From Chrysoporthe austroafricana (Eukaryota; Ascomycota; Sordariomycetes; Diaporthales; Cryphonectriaceae), in assembly GCA_001051155.2 (NCBI GenBank), contig JYIP02000004.1, positions 2,412,383-2,476,382 of the forward strand: a stretch of DNA of 64,000 nt, written 5' to 3'. Positions 1 to 9,110 of the stretch are shown piece by piece. Below the pieces are notes generated by a model, which was given only the letters and a program-made list of their open reading frames with translations, did no database searches and was not told the DNA's origin. Numbering within the stretch: position 1 is the first letter of the stretch; every line of letters starts with the position of its first letter. The translations under genes were made by a program, and so were the position numbers.

Positions 1-3000
1 CCCCTTCTGGGCGGCACCCTCAATTGGCGAGGCAGTGGGATGATGGCGTTTCAGGATGGGGTCCTGCTACATTACGAGGCACATCACCCGCCGAACCAAG
101 ATCTGGCACCGCCCCAACGGTGACCCCTGTCCCTCCTTCATCCAATGTCCCTCCTGGTCACGGCGCACCTGGTCGTGGTCGCCCATCCATGGCCGCACAA
201 GCCACAGGCTTCCCCCAGCCGTCGCGCTCATCCACTTCGTCCCATCCTGGCGATGTCGAGCCGGCGTCGTCGTCGTCGTCGGCAGCGGCGGCCTCGGCCT
301 CGGCGGCGGCGAGGGCCTCCTCGCCCCCGGGTGGACAGCGCCGCCCGGCTTCCCGCCGCAACAAGTTCGTCGCCGTCCTCAACGAGGACAAGACCTTCTC
401 CCTGGTTCCACAGCGCCAGAAAGATGCGGATCCGCCGCCATCTCAGTCATACTACCCTCCACGTTCGTCGTCGGGGCTGTCTGAATATGGCGGACTGGGG
501 CTTAGATCCTCACAGTTACATTCTTTCCCTACTACGCCGCGCGTCTCGCAGGCGAGTTCGCATGAAGGTGTCTCCTCTTATGCGTCAAGCCACTATGACC
601 GTCCAAGCTCATCTCTGGCGGAGACCATCCCAGATCGCAGCCTCACGCCTGCCACGCCTGTCCCGTCCTCTCCCAGCTCTTCCTACCAGGAGACAATAAC
701 CGAGATTCCTATTGTTCAGACTACCACCCCGGCCTGGATTGGCCGCATGGTAGGGGGTCTCCGCAGAGTGCCGAACCTGCCTGACCCTGACTCCAAAGGG
801 AAACAACTGGTCCACTCGCCTGGTTCTGATACAACCGAGTCTCCACTACCCGCTCTTCCGGAGGCTGACACTCGTCATGAGGACAGCCGGGTGGACGACT
901 CTGCTGAACAATATCAGGCACCGACTCGCTCTCGATCCCCTTCCACCGGCTCTGACACCACCAATTACAAAGTCTACCGGCACGCCAGCGACGCAGCTTC
1001 AGAACCGGAACCCCAGGCGCCCGAGGAAGAGCGAGAGGGTCAAGGCTCCGGCGAGAGTCTATTGGATCTCCATCTCCGGCCGCAGCCTTCCTTCGCTACT
1101 GCACGCACCGGGTCGACGGAATTCGAGACCACTAATTACAAGGTCTACGGGCACAGCGACGACGAAGGCTCTGACGAGGCACTCGCTGAGTCGCCCAAGG
1201 TAGGACCGTCCTCTCGCGCCTTGAGAAACCCCTACGGCCCTCAGCTCCAGTCCCAGGACTCCCTTGGGTCCCTCCAATCAGCAGCGTCGTCGACCTCCGA
1301 GAACACTAATTACAGGGTGTACGGGCCCAGCAGTCCCATCCTCTCACCCGTCCTCGAGCTGCCCACACCGGCACAAGAGACAGAAGAGACACACGAGCTC
1401 CGACCTGCCCAGTCCTTCCTTTCTGCGACTTCCAGTCTCCCCGAGTCGGCAAACTACGTCGTCTATGGACATGAAGGTTCTGCCCTAAGCTCTGCCGAGA
1501 GCCTGAACCCGCCATCTGAGTCCGGTTCCTTCGCTCCTCTCCTAGGGTCGCCATCACCTGCTGTCCCGTCTCTGTACACGCAAGCAGAAGAAGAGGAGGA
1601 AGAGGAGGAGGGGGAGGAGAAGGCTGGTGCATCCGGTGCCGAGCCGAATTACGTTGTCCTTGGTGATCCTACCCCTGAGCCATCTCGCGAAGCCAGTCCC
1701 CACTCTGCCGAGTCCGGGGGTACTGTCGTCCGTCACCCACGCGAGGAATTCTCCCAAGAAAGCCTGGTTGTCTCGCCATTGAGGCCGCGCAGACCCTCTC
1801 TTGAAGGTTTCGGGTACTTCACAGCCAGGTCGAGGACGAGATCGAAGGAGGACCTGAAGACAAAGAAGTCGCTGAGATCAGCGAAGGCATCCATCTCATC
1901 CATCATCAACGAGGAGGCTTCCGAAGATTTTTTCGCCACGCAGGCTTATCTGGATGCGTCGGCCGGCGAGTACGAGGCTCCCACGCCCTCTGTCGCCGGC
2001 CCCTCCGAACGCCAGAGACAGCTCGACGAGCAGCGGGAGCGGGAGCGCCAACAGAGGGAGGCAGCTGAATGGGAAGCAGCCGGGTCGCCGACAGGCTCGG
2101 AGGGTCCCATGGCCCTACCAACGACGCCGCACCAGTGGAGTTCCCAGCTCTCGACCGTCCAGTCCGAATCGGAGCCCGAGAGCTCTAGTGGCACTCGCAA
2201 CTCCGTGGGCTCGATCTCGTTTCCAGGTAGCCATGGCAGCCACGAGCGGCGCAGCAGCCGGGGCTGGAGCTCCCACAGCAGGCAGATGCTCAGCATCTCG
2301 TCATCGCTGGCCGCCGAGTTGGAGGCTGCCTCGCGCTCTCGGTCTGACTCGCAGCCTGGCTCTCTCGAAAGGCCAGGCCCGTCTTACCGCCCGGGGTATG
2401 GCACGATTCGGGATCACGACGAGGACGGCGATGGCCTGGGAGACCTTCAGCAGATCAGCCCGAGACCGTCGCGGTCGAGACTCTCGGACCTGTTCACCCA
2501 CAGCAACCCCTCCGAGAGGAACCTGCACTCGTCCGCGAGCATACGTTCCTTCAGCAACACCATACCTTTGTGGGCGCAGGTCTACTATGGCAGCGGAGAA
2601 CGCAGATTCTTCAGGTCGAACTCGATCTCCAGCGTGTCCGACTTGGGCAGTCGTCCCGGCTCGACGCTACACCACAGCGTATCACCGGAGTCTGACCAGT
2701 TCCCGCAGGGTATCTACAGCCCCCGGCGGCGACCCAAGGAATACGGATCGGAGGGCCGGCGGGCATCAAGGGTGGGGAGCATGGACATGAGGCGTGGCTC
2801 GACCAACGACGAGCAACTCGAATTTGGGTTCAGGAGAAGCCTCCGCCGGATGACATCAAGCATCTGGTCGCCTCACCTGCGGCGGGACGTCCGCGCGCGC
2901 TACAGCGTCTGGGACACGCCCTCGGTGGCCTGGTCGGCAGAGAGCGGCATGTTTGGGCGGCGCAATGCCCAGGTCGTGCTCTTCGTGGCCGGTTTCATCC

Positions 3001-3278
3001 TGCCCTTCGCCTGGATGATCGGCGCCCTGCTGCCCCTGCCGAAGCCCTCGCCGCTGGCCATGGTGCAGAGGGAGTCGAGCTACAGCGACCTCGCGGTCCG
3101 CACCCAGTCGCACGAGTACGACCGCCATATCGAGTCAGTCGACGAGCTCCGCTACGAGAACGCGAGGTGGTGGCGCATGCTCAACCGCTGCATGTCGGTC
3201 GTCGGGCTCCTCATCATCGGCGCTGTGATCGGGCTGGTCGTCGAGGCTGTCAAGGGGGGATGGGGCGCTACGCCGTGA
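1..3278 (+). CDS. Serine-rich protein with two C-terminal membrane segments (5' partial)
   Basis: The reading frame is open from the window edge to a TGA at 3276-3278, so the start lies upstream or in an upstream exon; the first in-frame ATG is at 189. More than 1,080 residues are visible. Most of the protein is Ser/Pro/Glu-rich and probably disordered, with a poly-Glu run encoded at about 1586-1621 and an Arg/Gln/Glu-rich stretch near 2005-2065. Five copies of an NY[K/R/V]V[Y/L] motif lie at about 961, 1134, 1309, 1450 and 1645. Near the C-terminus are two hydrophobic segments, roughly residues 981-1004 and 1057-1077 counted from base 24, separated by a charged linker; the end is short and Gly-rich. 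This suggests a large soluble N-terminal region anchored in a membrane by a hairpin. Fungal relatives are usually called only 'serine-rich protein'; no function is known to me. No intron is needed within the visible part. Confidence 0.8.
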   Translation, partial: PSGRHPQLARQWDDGVSGWGPATLRGTSPAEPRSGTAPTVTPVPPSSNVPPGHGAPGRGRPSMAAQATGFPQPSRSSTSSHPGDVEPASSSSSAAAASASAAARASSPPGGQRRPASRRNKFVAVLNEDKTFSLVPQRQKDADPPPSQSYYPPRSSSGLSEYGGLGLRSSQLHSFPTTPRVSQASSHEGVSSYASSHYDRPSSSLAETIPDRSLTPATPVPSSPSSSYQETITEIPIVQTTTPAWIGRMVGGLRRVPNLPDPDSKGKQLVHSPGSDTTESPLPALPEADTRHEDSRVDDSAEQYQAPTRSRSPSTGSDTTNYKVYRHASDAASEPEPQAPEEEREGQGSGESLLDLHLRPQPSFATARTGSTEFETTNYKVYGHSDDEGSDEALAESPKVGPSSRALRNPYGPQLQSQDSLGSLQSAASSTSENTNYRVYGPSSPILSPVLELPTPAQETEETHELRPAQSFLSATSSLPESANYVVYGHEGSALSSAESLNPPSESGSFAPLLGSPSPAVPSLYTQAEEEEEEEEGEEKAGASGAEPNYVVLGDPTPEPSREASPHSAESGGTVVRHPREEFSQESLVVSPLRPRRPSLEGFGYFTARSRTRSKEDLKTKKSLRSAKASISSIINEEASEDFFATQAYLDASAGEYEAPTPSVAGPSERQRQLDEQRERERQQREAAEWEAAGSPTGSEGPMALPTTPHQWSSQLSTVQSESEPESSSGTRNSVGSISFPGSHGSHERRSSRGWSSHSRQMLSISSSLAAELEAASRSRSDSQPGSLERPGPSYRPGYGTIRDHDEDGDGLGDLQQISPRPSRSRLSDLFTHSNPSERNLHSSASIRSFSNTIPLWAQVYYGSGERRFFRSNSISSVSDLGSRPGSTLHHSVSPESDQFPQGIYSPRRRPKEYGSEGRRASRVGSMDMRRGSTNDEQLEFGFRRSLRRMTSSIWSPHLRRDVRARYSVWDTPSVAWSAESGMFGRRNAQVVLFVAGFILPFAWMIGALLPLPKPSPLAMVQRESSYSDLAVRTQSHEYDRHIESVDELRYENARWWRMLNRCMSVVGLLIIGAVIGLVVEAVKGGWGATP

Positions 3279-3969
3279 CATCGAGATCTGCCCCGGGGGG
3301 CCACCACCACCACCCAGGACCCCTATACGCGCTACCAGATTTCGCAACCGGCATAATAACCCTATTCCGATTCGGTGCTACACCACCCTCGCACCCGCGC
3401 ACAAACATTCATGCCTTTAATCTATCCACATCATCATCACCACATATCCGCAACCGACATGGGTCTCGGCAGCTCGCCTTTTGCCGCCCGCCTTACGCAG
3501 CCACATCTCGCCCAGCCCTATTTTTAACATCTATCGATCGGGCCTTCGCTAATTGCCCCGCACTTTCTTCTGTTCTTCACGACTGAATGACCCGGGACGA
3601 CCGGCTTGCACATACAGGACATAGATTGGTTCATTCCAGCCCCTCCTCAGGGGCTGTTGTCATCACCACGCTACCTACGCCGCCCCCCCTCTCGCCAACA
3701 GAGGCCTCCTGTCCCCAGGGCTCCCTGTTCTCCGGAACATACTCATCGTCGTTAGCATTACCGGCGTCATCATTTACCTTCTCCCCTGCCCTTCGTACGT
3801 CGACATCCGGCTTAACAGCACCGGGCGGGGGTCCGTACACTGGCAGGAAACTATTCTTGAAATTTATTTTGAGGAGATACCCCCGGAATCACAAGCGTTG
3901 TTTTGAAACCGGAGTCCAAACCATATGCATTGGGGCAGGTTGTTCTGAAGATTCTCTGAAGTTTGGCTC

Positions 3970-4004
3970 TTTTTCTTCTTCTACTTCTTCTACTTCTTCT
4001 TTTT
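3970..4004. repeat. TTC/TTCTAC microsatellite
   Basis: An imperfect tandem of TTC and TAC triplets ends in a T run. It lies 0.7 kb past the stop of the serine-rich gene, probably in or beyond its 3' UTR. Confidence 0.8.
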
Positions 4005-5006
4005 AAACCAGAAATTTTGTTGTACCACCACCATTTACTACTTACTACTCTACGGAGGGCGGGCGGAGATGTCTCGATAGGGGCCAGACAGACATGTGTT
4101 TGGGAAAGCCAATATGTAATGGTTTAATGTGCGGGCCGTGCTGGCCGTTGTTGGTATGAGCAGCGCAGGCCCTTCGCCCTCGCCGCCGTGTATACGTACG
4201 TGTATGGATGGAGGTGATCTCAACCGGACCTGTCCTCTAGGCGGGCCGGACTTGGACTCGACGACGACGCATGACCAGCGAATTTAAAGATAGTGTTATC
4301 ACAATAATATCACCATCAAAAAAAAAAACAATATCCAGCCTTCATGATCAGGAAGACGCGGCTCGCAGTCCTACCAGCTCACGGCTGGTGATGAGCTGCT
4401 GCTCCTCCCAGCGGCTACACGCATGACGGCTATCTTAACCCAGCTAGCTATCTGGTTGGTGATTTATGCCGCCGCTATGCACTTTTGACGCTGGTGCTTG
4501 GTTATGTATATGACATCTGCTGACAGAGCGCTCGGAGCATGATATTACACATTGCCAGGTGGCGCGATCATCTCGACCTCCCGTGGAATAGCCGGGACCA
4601 CGCGCGTAGGAAGTGTATGTAGCATTAGGACATAGAAGATGCGCGGGGGGCAGGCAGCATGTGCTAAACATAGAACTCGGTCACGAATAAATACCATATA
4701 TGTATGTATGATTGCTTCTCCCTAGCACTGCTACCTAGATAGGGAGGGTCAAGTTAGGGTCCCTTGCTCGGTGTCGTTGATGGGTGTGGTAGGTCATCTA
4801 TCTGTCCGTACATGCATGGGTCGTCCGTCGATGGGGCTAATTAATCTATCCATTACCTTGCTCGCCCTTTTTGGTCAATGTACCTCCGCCCCTGCCTCTG
4901 CAACGTCCTCCTTTCGTACACTCCCAAAAAAGCCATGACGGTTCCCAAAACACCACGAATGACTCAGGGCATCAATCAGGTCGCCGTCACCTGAACAAAA
5001 AAGGGC

Positions 5007-5010
5007 AAAA
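5007..5010 (-). terminator. Pol III T-run terminator of tRNA-Val
   Basis: Four T's (minus strand) begin directly after the discriminator base, and a second run of six T's follows at 5002-4997. Both fit RNA polymerase III termination. Confidence 0.75.
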
Positions 5011-5098
5011 TGATCGAGCCCGGGATCGAACCGGGGACCTTGTCGGAACTAGTTCACATAATGTGAACGACACGTGATAACCACTACACCACTCGACC
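5011..5098 (-). tRNA. tRNA-Val(CAC), intron-containing
   Basis: Read on the minus strand, the sequence folds as a tRNA. The acceptor stem GGTCGAG pairs with CTCGATC (one G-T pair), with discriminator A at 5011. The A box reads TGGTGTAGTGG and the B box GGTTCGATCCC within a five-base-pair T stem. The anticodon stem TGTCG/CGACA closes a loop whose anticodon is CAC, which decodes valine GUG. About 15 nt are inserted after the base following the anticodon, the canonical nuclear tRNA intron position, and the insert contains GTGAA, which can pair with TTCAC of the anticodon loop as usual for such introns. A T run follows directly, as expected for polymerase III termination. Confidence 0.93.
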
Positions 5099-5535
5099 TC
5101 TGTGTCATGCGTCATGACTGTCTGCATCGGATCTGTTGAAAAGTCCTTATATCACTCTATATTCGGCTTGCTAGCGGCGAGTGCCCAACGGTAGGTACCA
5201 AAGACCGCTCTGCGTCCATCCTTCGCCTTCACCCATCATTAGATTCGCGCACTATGGGGGTAGAGTCGTAAGATCATCAGCTATTTCTGCTGAATTTTCC
5301 TTTCTCGTTTTGGATTGAAGTACCAATGTGGAAATTAACTGGCTAAAGTGTATTGAAGCTGTAGAGGTAGAGATGATTAAATTAGTCGGCCTACAGGCCC
5401 ACTGTAAAGATAACTTCGAGTACAGAAAAGTGAGCCTACCTGTATGTAGGCTTGCTTTTCCCATAAGATTATTCATCAGCCACAATTCATAGACAGCCTA
5501 GTTATTGTCCTCGGGGTCTAGCTTCATAATCTAAT
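5099..5535. other. Intergenic upstream of tRNA-Val
   Basis: No gene is seen. Sequence becomes more AT-rich from about 5240, marking the start of a block whose composition differs from the GC-rich genes on either side. Only a short minus-strand frame (5252-5485) without recognisable content is present. Confidence 0.5.
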
Positions 5536-6020
5536 GTGGAAAACATGCAGGCTCCGTCTATCACTTTGATAGGACCGAAACAGAAGCGAACGCAGGGTCT
5601 CCTCCAGAAGTATCAAGGTCAGATTCTGAGTGACGTTGTGCCCATTGGCGAAGAGACACGTCAGCAATACGAGCGGTTCTGGGACAGACTTTGCGAGTCA
5701 GTACTGAAACAAGCCGGGCCTCGTGAAAGCGCCATTCAGTCCGACCACATCACGGCTCCAACCACTTGTGTTTAGAATTTTCGAACGAAACTTAGGGATC
5801 CTGGGTATCGACCCTGAGAAAATCTGGATAGACCTTTGCCAATACGAACGTGAAGTAATCCGATATTGCCAAGCCTATCTAGAGTTGAGTGAAGATACCG
5901 TGTCCTGATGAAAATAGGTCTAAAGGTCAACGTAACCGTAAAGAGTTGCTTCGTGCTCGTCGGCCTCCTAAGCTTGCCGCTGATGATCTCGTCGAGGTGC
6001 TACTTGATTCTTCTGTGGAC
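5536..6020 (+). pseudogene. Broken ORF cluster, unknown (possible recombinase-like relic)
   Basis: Three coding-looking stretches follow each other in different frames: 5536-5775 (contains ETRQQYERFWDRLCES), about 5723-5908 (contains GIDPEKIWIDLCQYE) and about 5909-6020 (contains RRPPKLAADDLVEVLL, ending in TAA). Together they read like the N-terminal part of one protein interrupted by frame changes, though unrecognised introns are possible: a TGTGTTTAG acceptor-like site lies near 5773. The pattern of a bulky helical segment followed by 'DP..IW.DLC' vaguely recalls the N-terminal regions of fungal FluG/DUF3435-type, tyrosine-recombinase-related proteins; this is a remembered similarity, not a match. 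No full-length frame exists, so a gene remnant is the likeliest reading. Confidence 0.35.
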
Positions 6021-6444
6021 AGTTTGTAACCCCAGTTCAACTACCGACTTCTATCTTTTCTTTCCTTCGATCGTCTCTTCCTTCTATTCCATGGCAGAAA
6101 TTTAAATGAATCGGAAGGACGCTGGTACTCATTGTGTTTTATTTCAAAGAGCTAGCATAAGCTGGACGTTGTGATTTATAGACGAAGGAATATAGATTAT
6201 AGGAGATATTCCTGTTCCCTTGATTATAAGGCTAGATAGATTCGATGTTTGTCTAAGCCCGCCTTGACCTCTGTGCTAATCATTAAATCTCATTCCTGAA
6301 TTTTCCTAATAGCGTCAAGTCCATTTGAAGTCCAATGAGAGCCTACAGTCATGCACAGTACATAAACACCCTCTCCAAAGACGTGCAAATACGATTTGGC
6401 TACACACTTCAAACACAAGTGATATTTTGAAGAAACTCATTGTA
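6021..6444. other. Intergenic, AT-rich, no gene seen
   Basis: AT-rich sequence between the broken ORF cluster and the 3' end of the coiled-coil gene. It may hold the 3' UTR of the minus-strand gene. No other structure is visible. Confidence 0.5.
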
Positions 6445-7589
6445 TCAATCATCTATTTCCAATACTAAGGTTGCTGTCTTTAGACGGCCCAAGAGGGTTT
6501 CCTCGACGTTTCGTAACTCATCCTTGACGTAATCTTCGAGCTCAATCTTAACGCCATCAATACGATCATCCAACTTGACGTCGATCAATGTATCGTTGTA
6601 ATCCTGAGCCTTTTTACTCTCGTAGTCCAAGTCTTCCTCAGTGCATACATTCGCAAGGTCATACTCATCGACTAGCTTGTGCACACGCTCTTCTATGTGG
6701 GCCAGGATCTCCATCTTCAACTGCCTCAGCTCGGCCCTGAGATATTCCCTCTCGGCTTGCCGATGTCGCGCCATCATACGTTCTACTGTGCGCTCACATA
6801 TCGCCTCGACGTCGTCTTCATCGTCATCTCGTCGCCGCTTGGTGCGACGAGGTTTCGATTTAGTTTCTGCAAAAGTATTAGCAATACATTCGTCAAGGGG
6901 ACTGATTAACGCTTACTCAGTTCGAGATCAGGAGGGGGTGGTGACTCGAGCTTATTGTATGATGGTAGCTCTGAAAGCGGAGATTGAAGTTCAGAGCCTT
7001 CATATACTTTGCCGCCCTTGCCAGCATACAAACCCGACAAAGCTACAGGTCCGGATAATGCCTTCAGTTTCCGTTCAGCGACTGCAGTGCACAAATCACG
7101 CAGTAGTGTCTCAGAGAGTACAGAGTCATCCTTCAAGTATACAGTCCAAGATGTAACACGAGCTAGAAACTTCATCGCGTCCAGTCTGTCACCGCCTTTC
7201 TGCTTGACGGGTACGAGAGACTTCTGGGGAGTGACGAGATCAGCAGGCCTCGCCAAGTTGAACTGCAGACATCTCGGAGCAACACCCAGTCTCCCCCGTA
7301 TTTCCTCTGGTATTCTGTGATGTTCGTCGTAGACTAAAGATGCAATGCGGTCGGCATAGAGGTACAAGTACAGCGGGGTCTTCTCGTTCGGGAAGGCCTT
7401 CAGCTCGACAGTGGTTCGAATCCGAAAGAGGGCAGCTAAGGAGGCTGCATCGAAGTAAATCTCGAAGATGATCTGGCTAGAATCTCCCTCATTTTGGAAT
7501 AGATATCGCGCTTGACCATCCTCACCGGGCCATGAAATTGCAGCCTGAACTATCGACAAGTCAATGCTGTTTGAAGATGCGTCGGCCAT
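6445..7589 (-). CDS. Conserved-looking fungal protein: globular N-domain, basic patch, C-terminal coiled coil (unknown function)
   Basis: Two exons on the minus strand, 7589-6917 and 6866-6445, joined across a 50-bp intron (donor GTAAGC, branch-like GCTAATAC, acceptor TTTTGCAG) give 364 residues in one frame. Residues 1 to about 205 form a domain rich in strands, with segments such as EDGQARYLFQNEGD and CLQFNLARPADLV. Residues about 225-245 hold a basic patch (KPRRTKRRR) followed by an acidic run, fitting a nuclear localisation signal. The remaining 110 residues are charged and heptad-like, suggesting a coiled coil. The N-terminal part recalls a widespread uncharacterised ascomycete family, but I cannot name a domain. 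It sits alone in the AT-richer block beside the tRNA and the broken ORFs. Role unknown; a nuclear or DNA-associated function is only a guess from the basic patch. Confidence 0.75.
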
Positions 7590-8729
7590 TACAAGTCGGC
7601 TCGCAACAGATATCTGAGAGAATAAAAGTTGTTAGTAATGGTTACAGATACAGGAGCACCTACAAGACACACGGCCTTGTTGCACAAGGCACATCTGAGA
7701 GTAAAGTTCCCTGTGTGCAACACAGAATCCCACCCTCCCAGGCTTTTAGAGCAGCCTTGGCTCTTGACAGGTTTGGTAGCAATAGGGCACAGAACCCGCA
7801 AACCGCAGACAACGATGCCCAATGATGCTAGTCGACCGCCTCCAGGCGACACGGAGTGCTCTCACGGGTCCCTTCCTACACCCAGACCTGTTCAATACCG
7901 CAGGTTTGAACGGACAGTCTGTAGCTTGGTAGTAGGCAGCGGGAGACAATAACATCCTGAGAGACCGCGATGTGCTATGCGGTTTTGACTAGCATTGTGC
8001 AGTTTGCGTCCAGTCCCCCACGAATGTGGATACTTTGAACTGACCCTATCGCTATTGTGCTGATTGTAATGGGTGAACGGACTTTGAAAGTAGAATGATT
8101 GAGCAACGGGTCTTCATGAATGATGATGTGAGTTGGGAAAGATGATGTTGGCTCTAAGTCGCGAAGATGATCAAGGGGAAGATGTTTCCAGGGCCAGTGG
8201 GATGGGAATGCGCTGAGAAGAGAGGAGAGCATAGATAAGCTTGGTGGCTGGCTGGCAGGGCCATCGCCTGCAATACACAGAGGCCTGCTGTAGTTGCGCG
8301 GCGCGGATCTCCGCAGTGTTTTAAGCGAAACGTTTATTATCCACAGTATTGCTTGTCGGGTTGTAATTGGACACACAAATAAACTCACCCAGTCACATTC
8401 AGTCACGTACTGGGTACACCAAGTTTTGGCTTCTCCTCGGAGGCAACATTAGACATTCGCTTGTGGTCAGACGATAGCAAGCTACCCAGGAAATTCACTT
8501 TCCCAGCAAGATGCTTCCGAAGAAAAGATGGCATTAGACCTGCTTAGGCAAAGGAGACAAGAATGTATTTTCTACAACACATTAGGTGCACACACACCGA
8601 GCATTGCAGTGATCACTACCTCTAAAGTTGTGCCTCTACCTTCAGAAAGTGCACTTTTGCTTTTGCCCTTTCCGCTATCTTCGCCTCGCTGCGGCTCCTT
8701 AATTCATCCGCGAGTTTGACTCGGCGAAT
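7590..8729. other. Intergenic, no supported gene
   Basis: The region holds the presumed promoter of the coiled-coil gene (start 7589) and mixed-composition sequence. A 143-residue minus-strand frame at 7975-8406 and a small plus-strand frame at 8528-8719 show no recognisable features and no convincing splice partners. Confidence 0.45.
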
Positions 8730-9110
8730 TCAGTCATGGGCCAAAGTATCATCTGCGAATAGTAGAGAAGACGATTCAGCAATCTGGCGGCGGGTATCCG
8801 ATGCGGGAAAGGCTGGGTGGGTTTGCGACATCTTCCTTGTTGTAGAATTGTAGCTGTACGTCTTGTCATACCAGCGAACTACGATGAACACGTCTGCCTG
8901 GCAGTCGCGATAAAGCCGGCGGGGCAGGTCCAGGATGTGTTCACAGAATGTGTGTAATGAAACAGAGGAATGGCAATACATCAGTATCGAAAGCGAGTCC
9001 CTGAAATTATAGACAGTATGGACGTACTTCCTTTTTGATTCTAGCAGTGCCAGCAAGCCCAAGTTAATTACCACATCCTCATCTCGACCGATAGCATCTG
9101 TATTAGTCAG
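8730..9110 (-). CDS. Unrecognised exon-like ORF
   Basis: A minus-strand frame of about 125 codons runs from a good acceptor-like site (CTGACTAATACAG, ending near 9111) to a stop at 8730. It contains plausible protein text such as GRDEDVVINLGLLALLESK and DLPRRLYRDCQADVF. A branch-site-plus-acceptor arrangement at its 5' end suggests it is a terminal exon, but I could not find a convincing upstream exon or a start codon in context; the first ATG-type start in frame is at 9074. No family is recognised. It could equally be a remnant, as other fragments flank it. Confidence 0.25.
   Translation of the reverse strand: MTNTDAIGRDEDVVINLGLLALLESKRKYVHTVYNFRDSLSILMYCHSSVSLHTFCEHILDLPRRLYRDCQADVFIVVRWYDKTYSYNSTTRKMSQTHPAFPASDTRRQIAESSSLLFADDTLAHD

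Larger units (their letters stand above)
3279..5010. other. Intergenic: 3' flank of serine-rich gene, TTC-rich tract
   Basis: No convincing coding region is visible in these 1.7 kb. They hold the presumed 3' UTR of the serine-rich gene, a TTC/TTCTAC microsatellite at about 3970-4004, an A run at 4318-4328 and mixed sequence up to the tRNA. The open frames here are short and have no family resemblance. Confidence 0.6.

Noticed and set aside
7405..7425. B-box-like GGTTCGAATCC on the plus strand
   Set aside because: It lies inside the coding exon of the minus-strand coiled-coil gene and no tRNA fold surrounds it.
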